Assembly: GCA_944325835.1 (NCBI GenBank)
Contig: CALVBO010000013.1
Location: 1 to 40,568, forward strand
Source: Candidatus Gastranaerophilales bacterium
Lineage (GTDB): Bacteria; Cyanobacteriota; Vampirovibrionia; Gastranaerophilales; Gastranaerophilaceae
Reading direction: 5' to 3'
DNA length: 40,568 nucleotides
Positions 1 through 7,464 of the stretch are shown one piece after another. The notes beneath the pieces were generated by a model that searched no databases, was not told the DNA's origin, and was given only the letters and a program-made list of their open reading frames with translations. Numbering within the stretch: position 1 is the stretch's first letter; every line of letters begins with the position of its first letter. The position numbers and the translations under genes were made by a program.

Positions 1-230
1 TCGTGAATGCGCAACGTTGGTTCTCCCGCCTGTCAAATTCTACGCAACGATTATCAATCGTTGCAGAATTTGGACGCGCCTTACGCTCGCGCTCCAGTCG
101 CAACGGCGGTATCGTCCAGTTGCGCGCCCTGCCCGTTTCGCTCTCGCGAACCGGCGCCGGCGCTTCACATCCGCTAAGAAGGCTCCCCCCCCCCCCCTGC
201 ATAAATAATTACACTTTTAGGTTCTTTCAT
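1..230 (-). CDS. Pilin-like gene 1, leader only, truncated by window edge; poly-G phase-variable
   Basis: Reading leftward, a GGAAGGG ribosome site precedes ATG (228-230) and codons for MKEPKSVIIYA, followed by 13 G (185-197). With 13 G the frame gives GGGGEPS and stops at TAG (174-176). With 12 G the frame is AGC CTT CTT AGC and stays open for 61 codons to the window edge, ending ...RCAFT plus the A of the next codon. In pilin 3 the same spot reads LAFT followed by ATG-GCA-GAA, so the missing part is almost certainly the prepilin FTMAEIL segment. The leader is GC-rich in an AT-rich genome and has a palindrome at 35-71. The body of the protein is outside the window. As assembled the gene is off; a homopolymer miscount is the main alternative. 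Confidence 0.65.
35..71. repeat. Palindrome in pilin 1 leader
   Basis: Arms AAATTCT...AGAATTT enclose GCAACGAT / ATCGTTGC around a 5-nt loop. The palindrome is read in frame (NSATIDNRC) when the leader is open. The same hairpin, with only a few substitutions, occurs in the leader of pilin 3 at 37510-37546, where it also encodes NSATIDYRC. Confidence 0.8.
185..197 (-). repeat. G13 homopolymer (C13 on + strand), candidate phase-variation tract
   Basis: Thirteen uninterrupted C on the + strand, G in the coding direction, at codons 12-16 of the pilin 1 leader. It is followed by AGCC exactly as in the tract at 17508-17520. Tracts of this length are prone to slipped-strand change, and one base fewer restores the long reading frame. 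Confidence 0.75.
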
Positions 231-268
231 TCTTTTACCCTTCCTTTCTTGTTTGGTTTTATATAATT

Positions 269-297
269 ATTATGTAACATGTTTCAAATCAAGTCAA
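269..297 (-). promoter_or_regulatory. Promoter of pilin 1
   Basis: The -35 TTGACT (292-297), a 17-nt spacer and the -10 CATAAT (269-274) read leftward, 38 nt before the start codon. Hexamers, spacing and the downstream GGAAGGG match the promoter of pilin 2 at 17587-17615. Confidence 0.7.
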
Positions 298-364
298 GTA
301 CTTGCAAGAAATTGAAAAGTATAATAAAATAAACCCATAAATATACAAAAACAGGAGTTAGAGC

Positions 365-742
365 ATGAAAGAAGTTTATAGCAATGAACAAAGACGCTGG
401 TATGATAAAGACCCGATTTTATCCAACGCGGTAAAAACACTGGAGGCTTCAGATGATGAAACTCAAATCCGTATCGCGTTAAACCTTATTAAAATCATCA
501 TTGAACATAATATTGAAGACGGTCAGTGTGAAACAGTTGAAGACATCATCAATGCAGTAGGTTCAGGACTGGAAGACACACGCAAAGGCCGCTGGTATGA
601 TATTGATTCGACTATCCGCACAGCAATGAATATGCTTCAAAACTGCCCTGCAAGCACACAGAGAGTTATCGCACAGGAAATGGCGCAATTAGTCGTTCAG
701 TCCATAAAAAAAGACGATATAGAGGATGATTCAGAAGCGTAG
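365..742 (+). CDS. Small soluble protein with two internal repeats, unknown function
   Basis: 125 residues, acidic, no signal peptide and no membrane segment. An AGGAG ribosome site sits about 9 nt before the ATG. The protein consists of two copies of a roughly 40-residue unit: the first starts RRWYDKDPILSNAVKTLE and the second GRWYDIDSTIRTAMNML. Each runs into a helical ALNLIKIII / AQEMAQLVV stretch. This points to an ancient internal duplication of a small helical module. I do not recognise the family. It stands alone after pilin 1, which is transcribed divergently, and a TATAAT at 320-325 may be its -10. Confidence 0.75.
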   Translation: MKEVYSNEQRRWYDKDPILSNAVKTLEASDDETQIRIALNLIKIIIEHNIEDGQCETVEDIINAVGSGLEDTRKGRWYDIDSTIRTAMNMLQNCPASTQRVIAQEMAQLVVQSIKKDDIEDDSEA

Positions 743-866
743 TTAGTACACTTAAAAATTCACACAACCTTATATTTGGCAAATTTCCACCGACAAATAA
801 CAACGGTGACACAATGTTTTGCAGCCAGTTTTCCCGCACAACGGGTTCAACGTGCTGTTTTAACAC

Positions 867-962
867 CTAGTGTTCGGTAGTCAATTCTTCCCAGATGCTA
901 GGAACAACAACTAATGCGGTGTAAACAATAAAACCAAATAGGATTAAGTTGATAGCTTCCAT
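867..962 (-). CDS. 31-residue single-span membrane protein
   Basis: A short gene with a very strong ribosome site, AAGGAGG, 6 nt before the ATG at 962. It encodes MEAINLILFGFIVYTALVVV followed by PSIWEELTTEH and stops at TAG (867-869). Residues 4-21 form one hydrophobic helix, with a short charged tail. The size and layout recall small single-helix subunits of membrane complexes, but I cannot assign it to one. About 150 nt upstream of the start can fold into three stems (996-1110), so the gene may have a structured 5' leader. No neighbour is obviously co-transcribed. The evidence for coding is the SD, the helix-like composition and the clean frame; homology is not known. Confidence 0.6.
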   Translation of the reverse strand: MEAINLILFGFIVYTALVVVPSIWEELTTEH

Positions 963-995
963 AATTATCCTCCTTATGGACAGTTAGACAGCGTA

Positions 996-1110
996 ACCAC
1001 TTACGACCTGCGTTCAGCAAGGCAAAAGTGGTGAAGAACTGCTTTAGCTTCACACTATTATTATTCCCATGTTTGATATTTTCGTAACAATATCAGAGAA
1101 AATATCAAAC
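996..1110 (-). other. Tandem inverted repeats upstream of the 31-aa gene (structured 5' leader?)
   Basis: Three stems follow one another: ACCACTT (996-1002) with AAGTGGT (1026-1032); GTGAAG (1031-1036) with CTTCAC (1048-1053); and a perfect 13-bp pair GTTTGATATTTTC (1071-1083) with GAAAATATCAAAC (1098-1110). No U-tract follows any of them on either strand, so they do not look like terminators. They lie upstream of the strong SD of the 31-aa gene and could be its leader RNA or protein-binding sites. The first two stems share two bases and could be mutually exclusive. The 743-1160 gap holds this region and the small gene; I see nothing else in it. Confidence 0.45.
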
Positions 1111-1145
1111 TAAAGTTGTAGAAACTGGTAAAAAAAACTCTTTTG

Positions 1146-1154
1146 TGCAATAAT
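1146..1154 (+). promoter_or_regulatory. Extended -10 promoter of mnmE, leaderless start
   Basis: TGC followed by AATAAT (1149-1154) ends 6 nt before the mnmE ATG at 1161. There is no SD. A transcript from this site would start at or next to the A of the ATG. Confidence 0.5.
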
Positions 1155-1160
1155 TCGCGT

Positions 1161-2498
1161 ATGAATATTTTGCAGGAATTTGAAACAATAACCGCGATAG
1201 CGACGCCAATCGGTACCGGCGGAGTAGGTGTAATAAGGATTTCAGGCGATAAAACTTATGAAATCCTTAAAAAAATCTACAACAAAACCGCACTTGAAGC
1301 CGGAAGGATTTCGCACGGCTGGATTTTGGACGGAGAAAAGAAAATTGATGAAGTGCTTGTACTGCCGTTCAAAAAACCGCACAGCTATACGGGTGAAGAT
1401 GTTGTTGAAATCCACTGCCACGGCGGGATTAATGTTGTCAAAAATATTCTTGATTTGATTATTAAAAACGGCGCGCGAATTGCGGAAAAGGGCGAGTTTA
1501 CCAAACGTGCGTTTCTGAATAAAAAAATGGATTTATCGCAGGCAGAAGCCGTTGCGGACTTAATTCACGCCAAAACAAAAAACTTTGCAAAGCAATCAGC
1601 CAAAAACCTGTCGGGTGTTTTAGCGGAAAGGGTAAAAGAAATCCGCGCAGAAATTTTCACGGTCCTATCGCGGATTATTGCGGGGATTGATTTCCCCGAA
1701 GATGTTGCCGAGCCTGAATATTCGTATCTGATTGAAAATTTTGAACGGATTATCAAAGAGATTGACAAAATTCTTGAGGGGGCAAAATCTTCAAATATAA
1801 TGCGTCAGGGGTTAAAAATTGCGATAGTAGGGCGCCCGAATGTCGGCAAGTCCTCACTTTTCAATACATTATTGAACCTTGAGCGTGCAATTGTTACCGA
1901 TATTGCCGGCACAACGCGGGATGTTTTGAGAGAGAACCTTGACTGGGATGTGCCGATTACATTAATCGACACCGCCGGAATCCGCGACACGCAAAATGTG
2001 GATAGGGTTGAAGAAATCGGGATTGAATACTCCAAAGAAGCCGTTGAAGAAGCTGATTTTATAATTTTCATCTATGATTCACACGCCGGATACTGCGCAG
2101 AAGATGAGGAAATTTTCAAACTTCTGGGAGATAAAGAATACATAATTGCGGCAAACAAAATTGATTTAGGCGCAAAAGAGATTATCAAAGACGCCCTGCC
2201 GATTTCAACCTACACAAAAGAAGGTTTGGAAGAGTTAAAAAACAGGATTAAAAAATACAGTTACAATTTTTCAAATGAGGATATGGAGTTTACAACGAAT
2301 ATTCGCCAGCAAAATTGTCTTGAAAGCTGTCGTGAGTCACTGATGAATGCATTAGTATCTGCAAGAAACCACGAATTACAGGACTTAATTTCCATAGATC
2401 TCAAGTCATCACTGCTTTTTCTGGATGAAATCACCGGTGAAGTGATAACAGATGAAATTTTAAATAATATCTTTGAACATTTTTGTATAGGCAAATAA
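1161..2498 (+). CDS. mnmE: tRNA uridine-5-carboxymethylaminomethyl modification GTPase MnmE
   Basis: With MnmG it modifies U34 in the anticodon of several tRNAs (family knowledge). The 445-residue protein has the normal order: an N-terminal folate-binding domain starting ETITAIATPIGTGGVGVIRISG(DK), a helical domain, and an inserted Ras-like G domain with P-loop GRPNVGKSS at about residue 222, then DIAGTTRD, DTAG at about 270 and NKID. It ends with the catalytic-cysteine tail FCIGK. An in-frame GTG at 1143 would add six residues, but the family begins at MNILQEF and a -10 lies between the two, so ATG 1161 is preferred. No SD is present. A hairpin terminator follows directly. MnmG is not in the window. 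Confidence 0.95.
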   Translation: MNILQEFETITAIATPIGTGGVGVIRISGDKTYEILKKIYNKTALEAGRISHGWILDGEKKIDEVLVLPFKKPHSYTGEDVVEIHCHGGINVVKNILDLIIKNGARIAEKGEFTKRAFLNKKMDLSQAEAVADLIHAKTKNFAKQSAKNLSGVLAERVKEIRAEIFTVLSRIIAGIDFPEDVAEPEYSYLIENFERIIKEIDKILEGAKSSNIMRQGLKIAIVGRPNVGKSSLFNTLLNLERAIVTDIAGTTRDVLRENLDWDVPITLIDTAGIRDTQNVDRVEEIGIEYSKEAVEEADFIIFIYDSHAGYCAEDEEIFKLLGDKEYIIAANKIDLGAKEIIKDALPISTYTKEGLEELKNRIKKYSYNFSNEDMEFTTNIRQQNCLESCRESLMNALVSARNHELQDLISIDLKSSLLFLDEITGEVITDEILNNIFEHFCIGK

Positions 2499-2523
2499 AA
2501 AGCTCCCGAAAGGGAGCTTTTTT
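2498..2523. terminator. Bidirectional hairpin terminator after mnmE
   Basis: AAAAGCTCCC (2498-2507), loop GAAA, then GGGAGCTTTTTT. The A-run before and T-run after allow it to end mnmE on the + strand and the convergent membrane protein gene on the - strand. Confidence 0.9.
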
Positions 2524-2532
2524 GTTTAATCT

Positions 2533-3450
2533 CTACGCTTTATGTGAACGAAGCTTTTGCGCCATTGCGATTTTAGCTTTTTCATTATTTATGCGTCTTT
2601 GATTGATAATGTCCATTTGCAAATCCTTAATATCTTTAAAGTTTTGGGCTGCAACTTTGTTCTTTTGTGCGCTGTGGTCAAATGCGTGAGCCAACGCTCC
2701 AACGACAACCGCGAACGGTGCCAGGGCTAATGCATATTTACCGACGCTCTTCACTGAAGAAGGCGTATTTTGCGCTATACTTCTACAGCCTGATGCTAAA
2801 GAATCTACAAATGAGTTTTTATTAAATTTTTCACCGAATTTCGTCATATTTTTTTGCATATTAACAACTGTTTTTGATGAAATTCTGTCTGTTAAAGCTG
2901 AAATACCTTTCGGGATATAATGCGCTGCTGCGAACGCTGCGCCGATAGTTGCAAGCATTGTAGTTCCCGGATGTTTTTTCTCAAAGTTTCTTACACCTTC
3001 GGAGGCTTTAGAAGCTTCTCTTTTTGCAAGAACGGTTCCGTCAACGATTGCGAAAAGTCCTGCAAGGCTCAGGGCACCGGCAAGTCCTACGGCTGTTCTG
3101 GCAGCTGCACCGTGTAAATTTTTACCGATAGTTTTAAAGAATTTTGTTGTTAAACCTTTTGGTGAACCTTCTGCAAGTTCTTTTGCAACGGTTTTACCGT
3201 CCATACCGCGGGAAGCAATTGCGCTGTTAATACCGCATAATACAGGGATTGAAGCAATCAAACCGTTAGAAATCTGCTGGTGTTTTTTATCATTTGTTTG
3301 AATTGCAGCACTTTGAACAGCGATTTGTCTGATAGTTTTGTCATCAAGCATTAAAATCGCGTCTTCCTGCTGCCTAATCATAGCTTCACGCGCCTTACGG
3401 GCTCTTGATTTACCAAAATCCACACTATTGTTTACGGCTTGAATTTGCAT
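2533..3450 (-). CDS. Membrane protein of unknown function (lineage-type)
   Basis: 305 residues from the ATG at 3450, chosen over an upstream in-frame ATG (3465) because GGAAGGTG lies at a normal distance before it. The N-terminus is MQIQAVNNSVDFGKSRARK, basic and probably cytoplasmic. Three or four hydrophobic, Ala/Gly-rich stretches follow, at about residues 65-80, 110-130, 165-180 and 240-260 (ALALAPFAVVVGALA), with a basic coiled C-terminus. I do not recognise the family. The short N-terminal Asn-rich strand followed by FG is reminiscent of other unknown proteins in the window (15547-16062, 35897-37300). It ends at the shared terminator with mnmE and is probably monocistronic. Confidence 0.75.
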   Translation of the reverse strand: MQIQAVNNSVDFGKSRARKAREAMIRQQEDAILMLDDKTIRQIAVQSAAIQTNDKKHQQISNGLIASIPVLCGINSAIASRGMDGKTVAKELAEGSPKGLTTKFFKTIGKNLHGAAARTAVGLAGALSLAGLFAIVDGTVLAKREASKASEGVRNFEKKHPGTTMLATIGAAFAAAHYIPKGISALTDRISSKTVVNMQKNMTKFGEKFNKNSFVDSLASGCRSIAQNTPSSVKSVGKYALALAPFAVVVGALAHAFDHSAQKNKVAAQNFKDIKDLQMDIINQRRINNEKAKIAMAQKLRSHKA

Positions 3451-3541
3451 ATACACACCTTCCATTAGTTACTATATTATATCAGGATAAAACCTGTGAG
3501 TAAATTTTTTTGCTAACATGAGGGCAAAACCTTAAAAAAAC

Positions 3542-3570
3542 TTTACAAATATTTTTTCTACTTTTATAAT
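3542..3570 (+). promoter_or_regulatory. Promoter of mtaB, leaderless start
   Basis: -35 TTTACA (3542-3547), 17-nt spacer, -10 TATAAT (3565-3570). Only 7 nt separate the -10 from the mtaB ATG (3578) and there is no SD, so the mRNA is predicted to begin at the start codon. Confidence 0.75.
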
Positions 3571-3577
3571 ATCACTT

Positions 3578-4864
3578 ATGAAAAAATTTTACATCCACAC
3601 AATGGGGTGCAAGTCTAACCAATTTGAAGCCTCAATAATCATAGAAAATCTTACTTCTAACGGCATGGTGCAGGTAAAAAGTATTGAAGAAGCCGATTAT
3701 TTTATCCTGAACTCCTGTACTGTGACGCACAAAAGCGACAATGAAGCGTTTTATCTTCTGCGCAGCGCAAAGCATAAAAACGCAGGAATTATCAATGTTT
3801 TAACAGGCTGCATAGCGCAGGTGGAAAAAGAAGAACTTTTGACGCGCGACTACATTGACTTTGTAATCGGCAATGATGAAAAATTAAACCTTTTTGACTA
3901 TATTTCAGGCGGTGAAAAAATCGCGGCGGGCGATATTATGAATATGAAAGATTTTCATAAAATTGTGCTTTCTGATATGACAAAAACCCGCGCAAGCCTA
4001 AAAATTCAAGACGGCTGCGACAACCGCTGCACTTATTGCATAATCCCGTTTGCGCGCGGCAAAAGCAGAAGTGCTGACAGTAAATTTATTATTGAGCAGA
4101 TAAACAATTTTGCAGATCACGGTTTCAAAGAAATTGTGTTCACCGGAATACATATCGGGCAATGGGGAAAAGATTTTGGTCTGGAGCTTTTAGATCTTTT
4201 GAAGGAAGTCGAAGAAAAGACAAAAATTCACCGCTACCGGCTGGGTTCGTTAAATCCGCTGGAAATTACCGGTGAAATGCTTGAATTTTTATCGCATTCC
4301 GAAAAGTTTGCACCGCACTTTCACCTTTCCCTGCAATCTGCCTGCAATAAAACGCTTCGTTCAATGAACCGTTTTTATACTGTTGAATTTTATCTTGAAC
4401 AGATTGACAGGATAAATTCAATGTTTACTCTGCCGTTTCTCGGAAGCGACATAATCGCAGGGTTTGCGGGTGAAACCGAAGAGGATTTTGAAACAACACG
4501 CCAAAACCTTGAAAAATCAGGGCTTACGCAAATCCATACATTTCCTTATTCCGTTCGTCAGGGAACAGTCGGCGCTGCGCGTGAAGGACACGTTCCGGAA
4601 AGGGTAAAGGAAGAACGCGCCAATATTATCAAAGAGATTTCTAAACGCAAATATGATGAATTCGTCGCGAGAAACCTCGGCACCGTACACGAAATCCACG
4701 TTGAGAAACGCCCTCAAAAAGCCACGGGGCTTCTCAAAGGCGTTAGCGAGAATTATTTAACAATCGTGACCGACAGCAAAGATTTAAGCCTGACAAACAC
4801 ACTGCAACAGGTTAAAATCACAGAGGTCAAAGACGGCCAAATTTATGGTGAACTGACAACCTAG
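3578..4864 (+). CDS. mtaB: tRNA-t6A37 methylthiotransferase MtaB
   Basis: Converts t6A37 to ms2t6A37 in ANN-decoding tRNAs, using two iron-sulfur clusters and SAM (family knowledge). 428 residues. The N-terminal MTTase domain carries its three cluster cysteines in MGCKSNQ, NSCTVT and TGCIAQ. The radical SAM motif CDNRCTYC lies at about residues 147-154, and the C-terminal third is TRAM-like. The FxxHTMGCK start and the HIGQWGKD region favour MtaB over MiaB or RimO. Its substrate modification t6A is made by TsaD, also in this window (21326). The stop codon overlaps, within CTAG, the stop of the convergent XRE gene. Confidence 0.93.
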   Translation: MKKFYIHTMGCKSNQFEASIIIENLTSNGMVQVKSIEEADYFILNSCTVTHKSDNEAFYLLRSAKHKNAGIINVLTGCIAQVEKEELLTRDYIDFVIGNDEKLNLFDYISGGEKIAAGDIMNMKDFHKIVLSDMTKTRASLKIQDGCDNRCTYCIIPFARGKSRSADSKFIIEQINNFADHGFKEIVFTGIHIGQWGKDFGLELLDLLKEVEEKTKIHRYRLGSLNPLEITGEMLEFLSHSEKFAPHFHLSLQSACNKTLRSMNRFYTVEFYLEQIDRINSMFTLPFLGSDIIAGFAGETEEDFETTRQNLEKSGLTQIHTFPYSVRQGTVGAAREGHVPERVKEERANIIKEISKRKYDEFVARNLGTVHEIHVEKRPQKATGLLKGVSENYLTIVTDSKDLSLTNTLQQVKITEVKDGQIYGELTT

Positions 4865-5109
4865 TGCGGCTTTTTCAAATTAACTTCCAGTTCTTTATCA
4901 AAATTAATCAGGTCATGCGCCTTAACACCCAGCCCATTTGCAATCTTTTCTAAAGTGTCAAGTTTAGGAGTTCTCTCCAACCGCTCTAAACGACCTATAT
5001 ATGTTCTATCTACATCGCAAACTTCCGCGAAATCTTCTTGGCTTAAACCTAAATTTTCACGGATACTTTGAATTCTATTTGCAAATAATACAGTTAAAGG
5101 ACTTGACAT
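4861..5109 (-). CDS. Small XRE-family (Cro/C1) DNA-binding protein
   Basis: 82 residues, nearly all one HTH_3 domain. The helix-turn-helix runs from IRENLGLSQEDFAEVCDV to DRTYIGRLER and is followed by TPKLDTLEKIANGLGV. It has no effector domain, so it probably acts as a dimeric repressor. The ATG at 5109 is 7 nt from a TATAAA -10, with no SD. An inverted repeat GTGACA-N16-TGTCAC (5132-5159) covers the -35 and lies between this gene and the divergent HAD gene. Autoregulation and control of the HAD gene through this site is an inference. The 3' end overlaps mtaB by 4 nt tail to tail. Confidence 0.88.
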   Translation of the reverse strand: MSSPLTVLFANRIQSIRENLGLSQEDFAEVCDVDRTYIGRLERLERTPKLDTLEKIANGLGVKAHDLINFDKELEVNLKKPH

Positions 5110-5116
5110 TAGAATT

Positions 5117-5159
5117 TTTATATGGCATACTGTGACAGTAGTCGACCGCCATTTGTCAC
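5117..5159 (-). promoter_or_regulatory. Promoter of XRE gene with overlapping inverted repeat (candidate operator)
   Basis: Reading leftward: -35 TCGACT (5140-5145), 17-nt spacer, -10 TATAAA (5117-5122), then 7 nt to the ATG. The arms GTGACA (5132-5137) and TGTCAC (5154-5159) flank the -35 and a GTCGAC palindrome. The site sits in the 71-nt divergent gap between the XRE gene and the HAD gene. Confidence 0.55.
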
Positions 5160-5180
5160 GGGTAAATAAAGAAGGACTTT

Positions 5181-5549
5181 ATGCGAACATTATTAATTGA
5201 TTTAGACGGAGTTTTAAACACCTATACGGGTAATTTTAACCCCGATTTCATTCCGCCAGTAAAAGAAGGCGCAAAAGAATTCCTAACAAACCTCGTCGAC
5301 AACAACTATGAAATTAAAATATTCACCACCAGAGATAAATCGCTTGCCCAAAAGTGGCTCGAAGAAAACCAATTGTCACGATTCGTGACTACAGTTACAA
5401 ACACAAAAGACCCTGCCTTTTTAATAATTGATGACCGTTGCTTAACATTCAATGGAGATTATCAAAATACTTTAGCTGAAATCAGAAAATTTTTACCCTG
5501 GTTTAAAAAACCAAATTTTATTAACACAAACACAGGAGGTACGGCGTAG
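5181..5549 (+). CDS. HAD-like phosphatase-type protein
   Basis: 122 residues with a GAAGGA ribosome site. HAD motif I is at the start (LLIDLDGVLN, with the nucleophile Asp and the +2 Asp), a motif II-like Thr is in FTTRD, and a late acidic motif LIIDDRC could bind Mg. The protein is short, with no cap insertion, as in small HAD enzymes acting on small phosphates or nucleotides. I cannot name the substrate. It is divergent from the XRE regulator, with a shared candidate operator. The last codons form the left arm of a strong hairpin at 5532-5559. Confidence 0.75.
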   Translation: MRTLLIDLDGVLNTYTGNFNPDFIPPVKEGAKEFLTNLVDNNYEIKIFTTRDKSLAQKWLEENQLSRFVTTVTNTKDPAFLIIDDRCLTFNGDYQNTLAEIRKFLPWFKKPNFINTNTGGTA

Positions 5550-5559
5550 TACCTCCTGT
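5532..5559. terminator. Hairpin at the end of the HAD gene
   Basis: Perfect 11-bp stem ACAGGAGGTAC (5532-5542) / GTACCTCCTGT (5549-5559) around GGCGTA, followed by TCTCTTTATCTTT on the + strand. The stem begins inside the HAD coding region and includes its stop. The weak T-tract makes a terminator likely but not certain; it may also serve the convergent DnaJ-like gene. Confidence 0.6.
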
Positions 5560-5564
5560 TCTCT

Positions 5565-6626
5565 TTATCTTTCCAGCTCGGCAAGTTTTTTATATAATTC
5601 GACCTGCGCATCAGTTAAATTCTTTGGAACAACAATTCTGATTTTCGCGTTCAGGTAGCCAAACCCGCCTTCTTTCTTCGGCAAACCGAGTTCTTTAAGA
5701 CGTAAAGATTGACCGCAGTTAGTCCTAGGCGGAATTGTAATCATAATCTTGCCGTGCGGGGTCGTAATCTCTTTTTTACAACCCAGTACCGCATCGCTCG
5801 GAGAAACATCAACTTCTTTTGTCAGATTAACTCCGTCAACGGTATATTCCGGATCTTTTATGCTGACAATAAAGTACAAATCACCTTTGTTCCCGTACTC
5901 ATCAGACTTACCCTCGCCGCGGACACGAATTTTCTGACCTTCTTTAACGTTTTTCGGAAGTTTCACTTTAATAGTTTTTGGTTCGCTGACAATACCGGTT
6001 CCGCCGCAATTCGGACAATATCCGCCGCCGTTGCATTGTCTGCATTTTGACATTTCGGTGTATGTTACGGAAATGGATTTTCCCTCTATAACATCTTTTA
6101 CCGTAACATTAAGATTTTTGGTAACGTCAAGGTCTTCGGCTTTCGGTTGTTGAGCCGTGCGTTTACGGCTTGAAGAGGTTCTGCCGCCTGCGGCCTGAGA
6201 AAAATCAAAACCGCCCATTCCGCCCATATTGGAATAAACTCCGCCGGTTGCACCGCCTGCCATCAAATCACCGAACAACGAGCTGAAAAAGTCAGAGAAA
6301 CCGCCCTGAGCGCCCATTGAGCCGAAATCAAACTGTTGATAGCCGCCTTGACCGCCGCCAAAATTAAAATGTTCAAACCCCGGAGGCGGTGTGTAATCCG
6401 CTCCGCCCTGCCAGTTAGAGCCCAAGCTGTCATAACGTTGGCGTTTTTGCTTATCAGAGAGAACTTCATAAGCTTCATTAATATCTTTAAATTTTGCTTC
6501 AGCCTCTTTTGTTTTATTAACATCAGGGTGATACTTACGTGCAAGTTTTCTGTATGCGGATTTGATTTCAGAATCCGTCGCACCGCGTTTGACACCGAGT
6601 ATTTCATAGTAGTCTTTGTATTTCAT
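5565..6626 (-). CDS. DnaJ-family co-chaperone with a single zinc cluster
   Basis: 353 residues with AGGAG before the ATG. It has an N-terminal J domain (DYYEILGV..., HPD at about 33-35), a Gly/Phe-rich linker (about 75-150) and the DnaJ C-terminal substrate-binding domain. The zinc region is reduced to one four-cysteine unit, [17 protein letters not shown], where type I DnaJ has four CxxCxGxG motifs and CbpA has none. It is therefore intermediate between DnaJ and CbpA, and I leave the symbol open. Its role is to stimulate DnaK ATPase on unfolded clients (family knowledge). DnaK and GrpE are not in the window. Confidence 0.9.
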   Translation of the reverse strand: MKYKDYYEILGVKRGATDSEIKSAYRKLARKYHPDVNKTKEAEAKFKDINEAYEVLSDKQKRQRYDSLGSNWQGGADYTPPPGFEHFNFGGGQGGYQQFDFGSMGAQGGFSDFFSSLFGDLMAGGATGGVYSNMGGMGGFDFSQAAGGRTSSSRKRTAQQPKAEDLDVTKNLNVTVKDVIEGKSISVTYTEMSKCRQCNGGGYCPNCGGTGIVSEPKTIKVKLPKNVKEGQKIRVRGEGKSDEYGNKGDLYFIVSIKDPEYTVDGVNLTKEVDVSPSDAVLGCKKEITTPHGKIMITIPPRTNCGQSLRLKELGLPKKEGGFGYLNAKIRIVVPKNLTDAQVELYKKLAELER

Positions 6627-6741
6627 AAAATAATCTCCTACAGTAATGATAATACAAAAACCGGGTGTTTTTATTAAAATTAATTATTTTTTAATAATAA
6701 AGCAGTTCTCCATCGCCCCGCCCCGCGTCTTTCTCGGGCAT

Positions 6742-7464
6742 TTACACAGCAGCGGTTTTTTCTGCTGTGAGGTTTGGTTTCGGCATAATTTCAGTATATT
6801 CGGCGTGCTCCGAAATTGCTTTACTCCACTGATACAAAATCTCATCCGTATCAAGTTCATAAGATATCGGTTTGCAAATATGAAGCGACACGTTTTTCTT
6901 TTGTTTCGGATTATTTTTATCCGGATAGCCGTCCCATTTGCCAATTGCAACAGGTACGATGTCCGCTTTTGCTTTTTTAGCGATTACAACAAATCCGCGT
7001 TTTAAATCATCAAGTTTCCCGTAAGGACGTGTTCCGCCTTGAGGGAAAACCCCCAGCGACCAGCTTGTACTCAAAATATCTTTAACAGTTTTAAACGTTG
7101 CTATTTCCGGTTTTTCTCTGTCAACGGCAAAAGCTCCGAGGCGTTTGACAAGCCAGTTTCTTTTATCTGTTTTTTCAAACAGTTCTTTTTTTGCCATATA
7201 AGCAACGGGGCGCATAACAGCCAGCGTAACCATTGGCGGATCAAGTTCGGAAACGTGGTTTGCCGCATATATAAGCTTATTTGCCTTTTTATGCTTAGGC
7301 AAATTTTCACGACCGGTAATCGTGTAATTATAGTACTTATTCATAAACGGGATTACCATAAAGTAGATTACACCATAATAAAATATGGTTCTGAAAATAT
7401 TGTACTCCCGAGCGTATCTTCTGTTAAAATTTCTAGGCTGTTTTCCCACTTTTTCATTCCTCAT
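6742..7464 (-). CDS. PlsC-type 1-acylglycerol-3-phosphate acyltransferase, copy 2
   Basis: 240 residues. The acyltransferase block I is NHVSELDPP (HxxxxD), and the acceptor-binding motif appears as FPQGGTRP, with one more Gly than the usual FPEGTR. A hydrophobic segment near residues 25-45 should anchor it to the membrane. The start overlaps the end of the upstream paralogue by 11 nt, so the pair is translationally coupled. The expected reaction is acylation of lysophosphatidate to phosphatidate. The extra Gly and the second copy suggest divergence in acceptor or acyl preference. The GC-rich stretch after the stop (about 6700-6741) is unexplained. Confidence 0.85.
   Translation of the reverse strand: MRNEKVGKQPRNFNRRYAREYNIFRTIFYYGVIYFMVIPFMNKYYNYTITGRENLPKHKKANKLIYAANHVSELDPPMVTLAVMRPVAYMAKKELFEKTDKRNWLVKRLGAFAVDREKPEIATFKTVKDILSTSWSLGVFPQGGTRPYGKLDDLKRGFVVIAKKAKADIVPVAIGKWDGYPDKNNPKQKKNVSLHICKPISYELDTDEILYQWSKAISEHAEYTEIMPKPNLTAEKTAAV

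Noticed and set aside
666-866. 66-residue - strand frame
   Set aside because: No SD, overlaps the end of the repeat protein gene and lies just past the stop of the 31-aa gene; composition is not protein-like.
1071-1110. 13-bp inverted repeat as a transcription terminator
   Set aside because: No T-tract on either strand; better treated as a structured leader or binding site.
1143-1160. GTG start adding six residues to MnmE
   Set aside because: The family start is MNILQEF and a good extended -10 lies between GTG and ATG.
5709-6050. 113-residue + strand frame inside the DnaJ-like gene
   Set aside because: Shadow of the real gene on the opposite strand; no SD and no recognisable domain.
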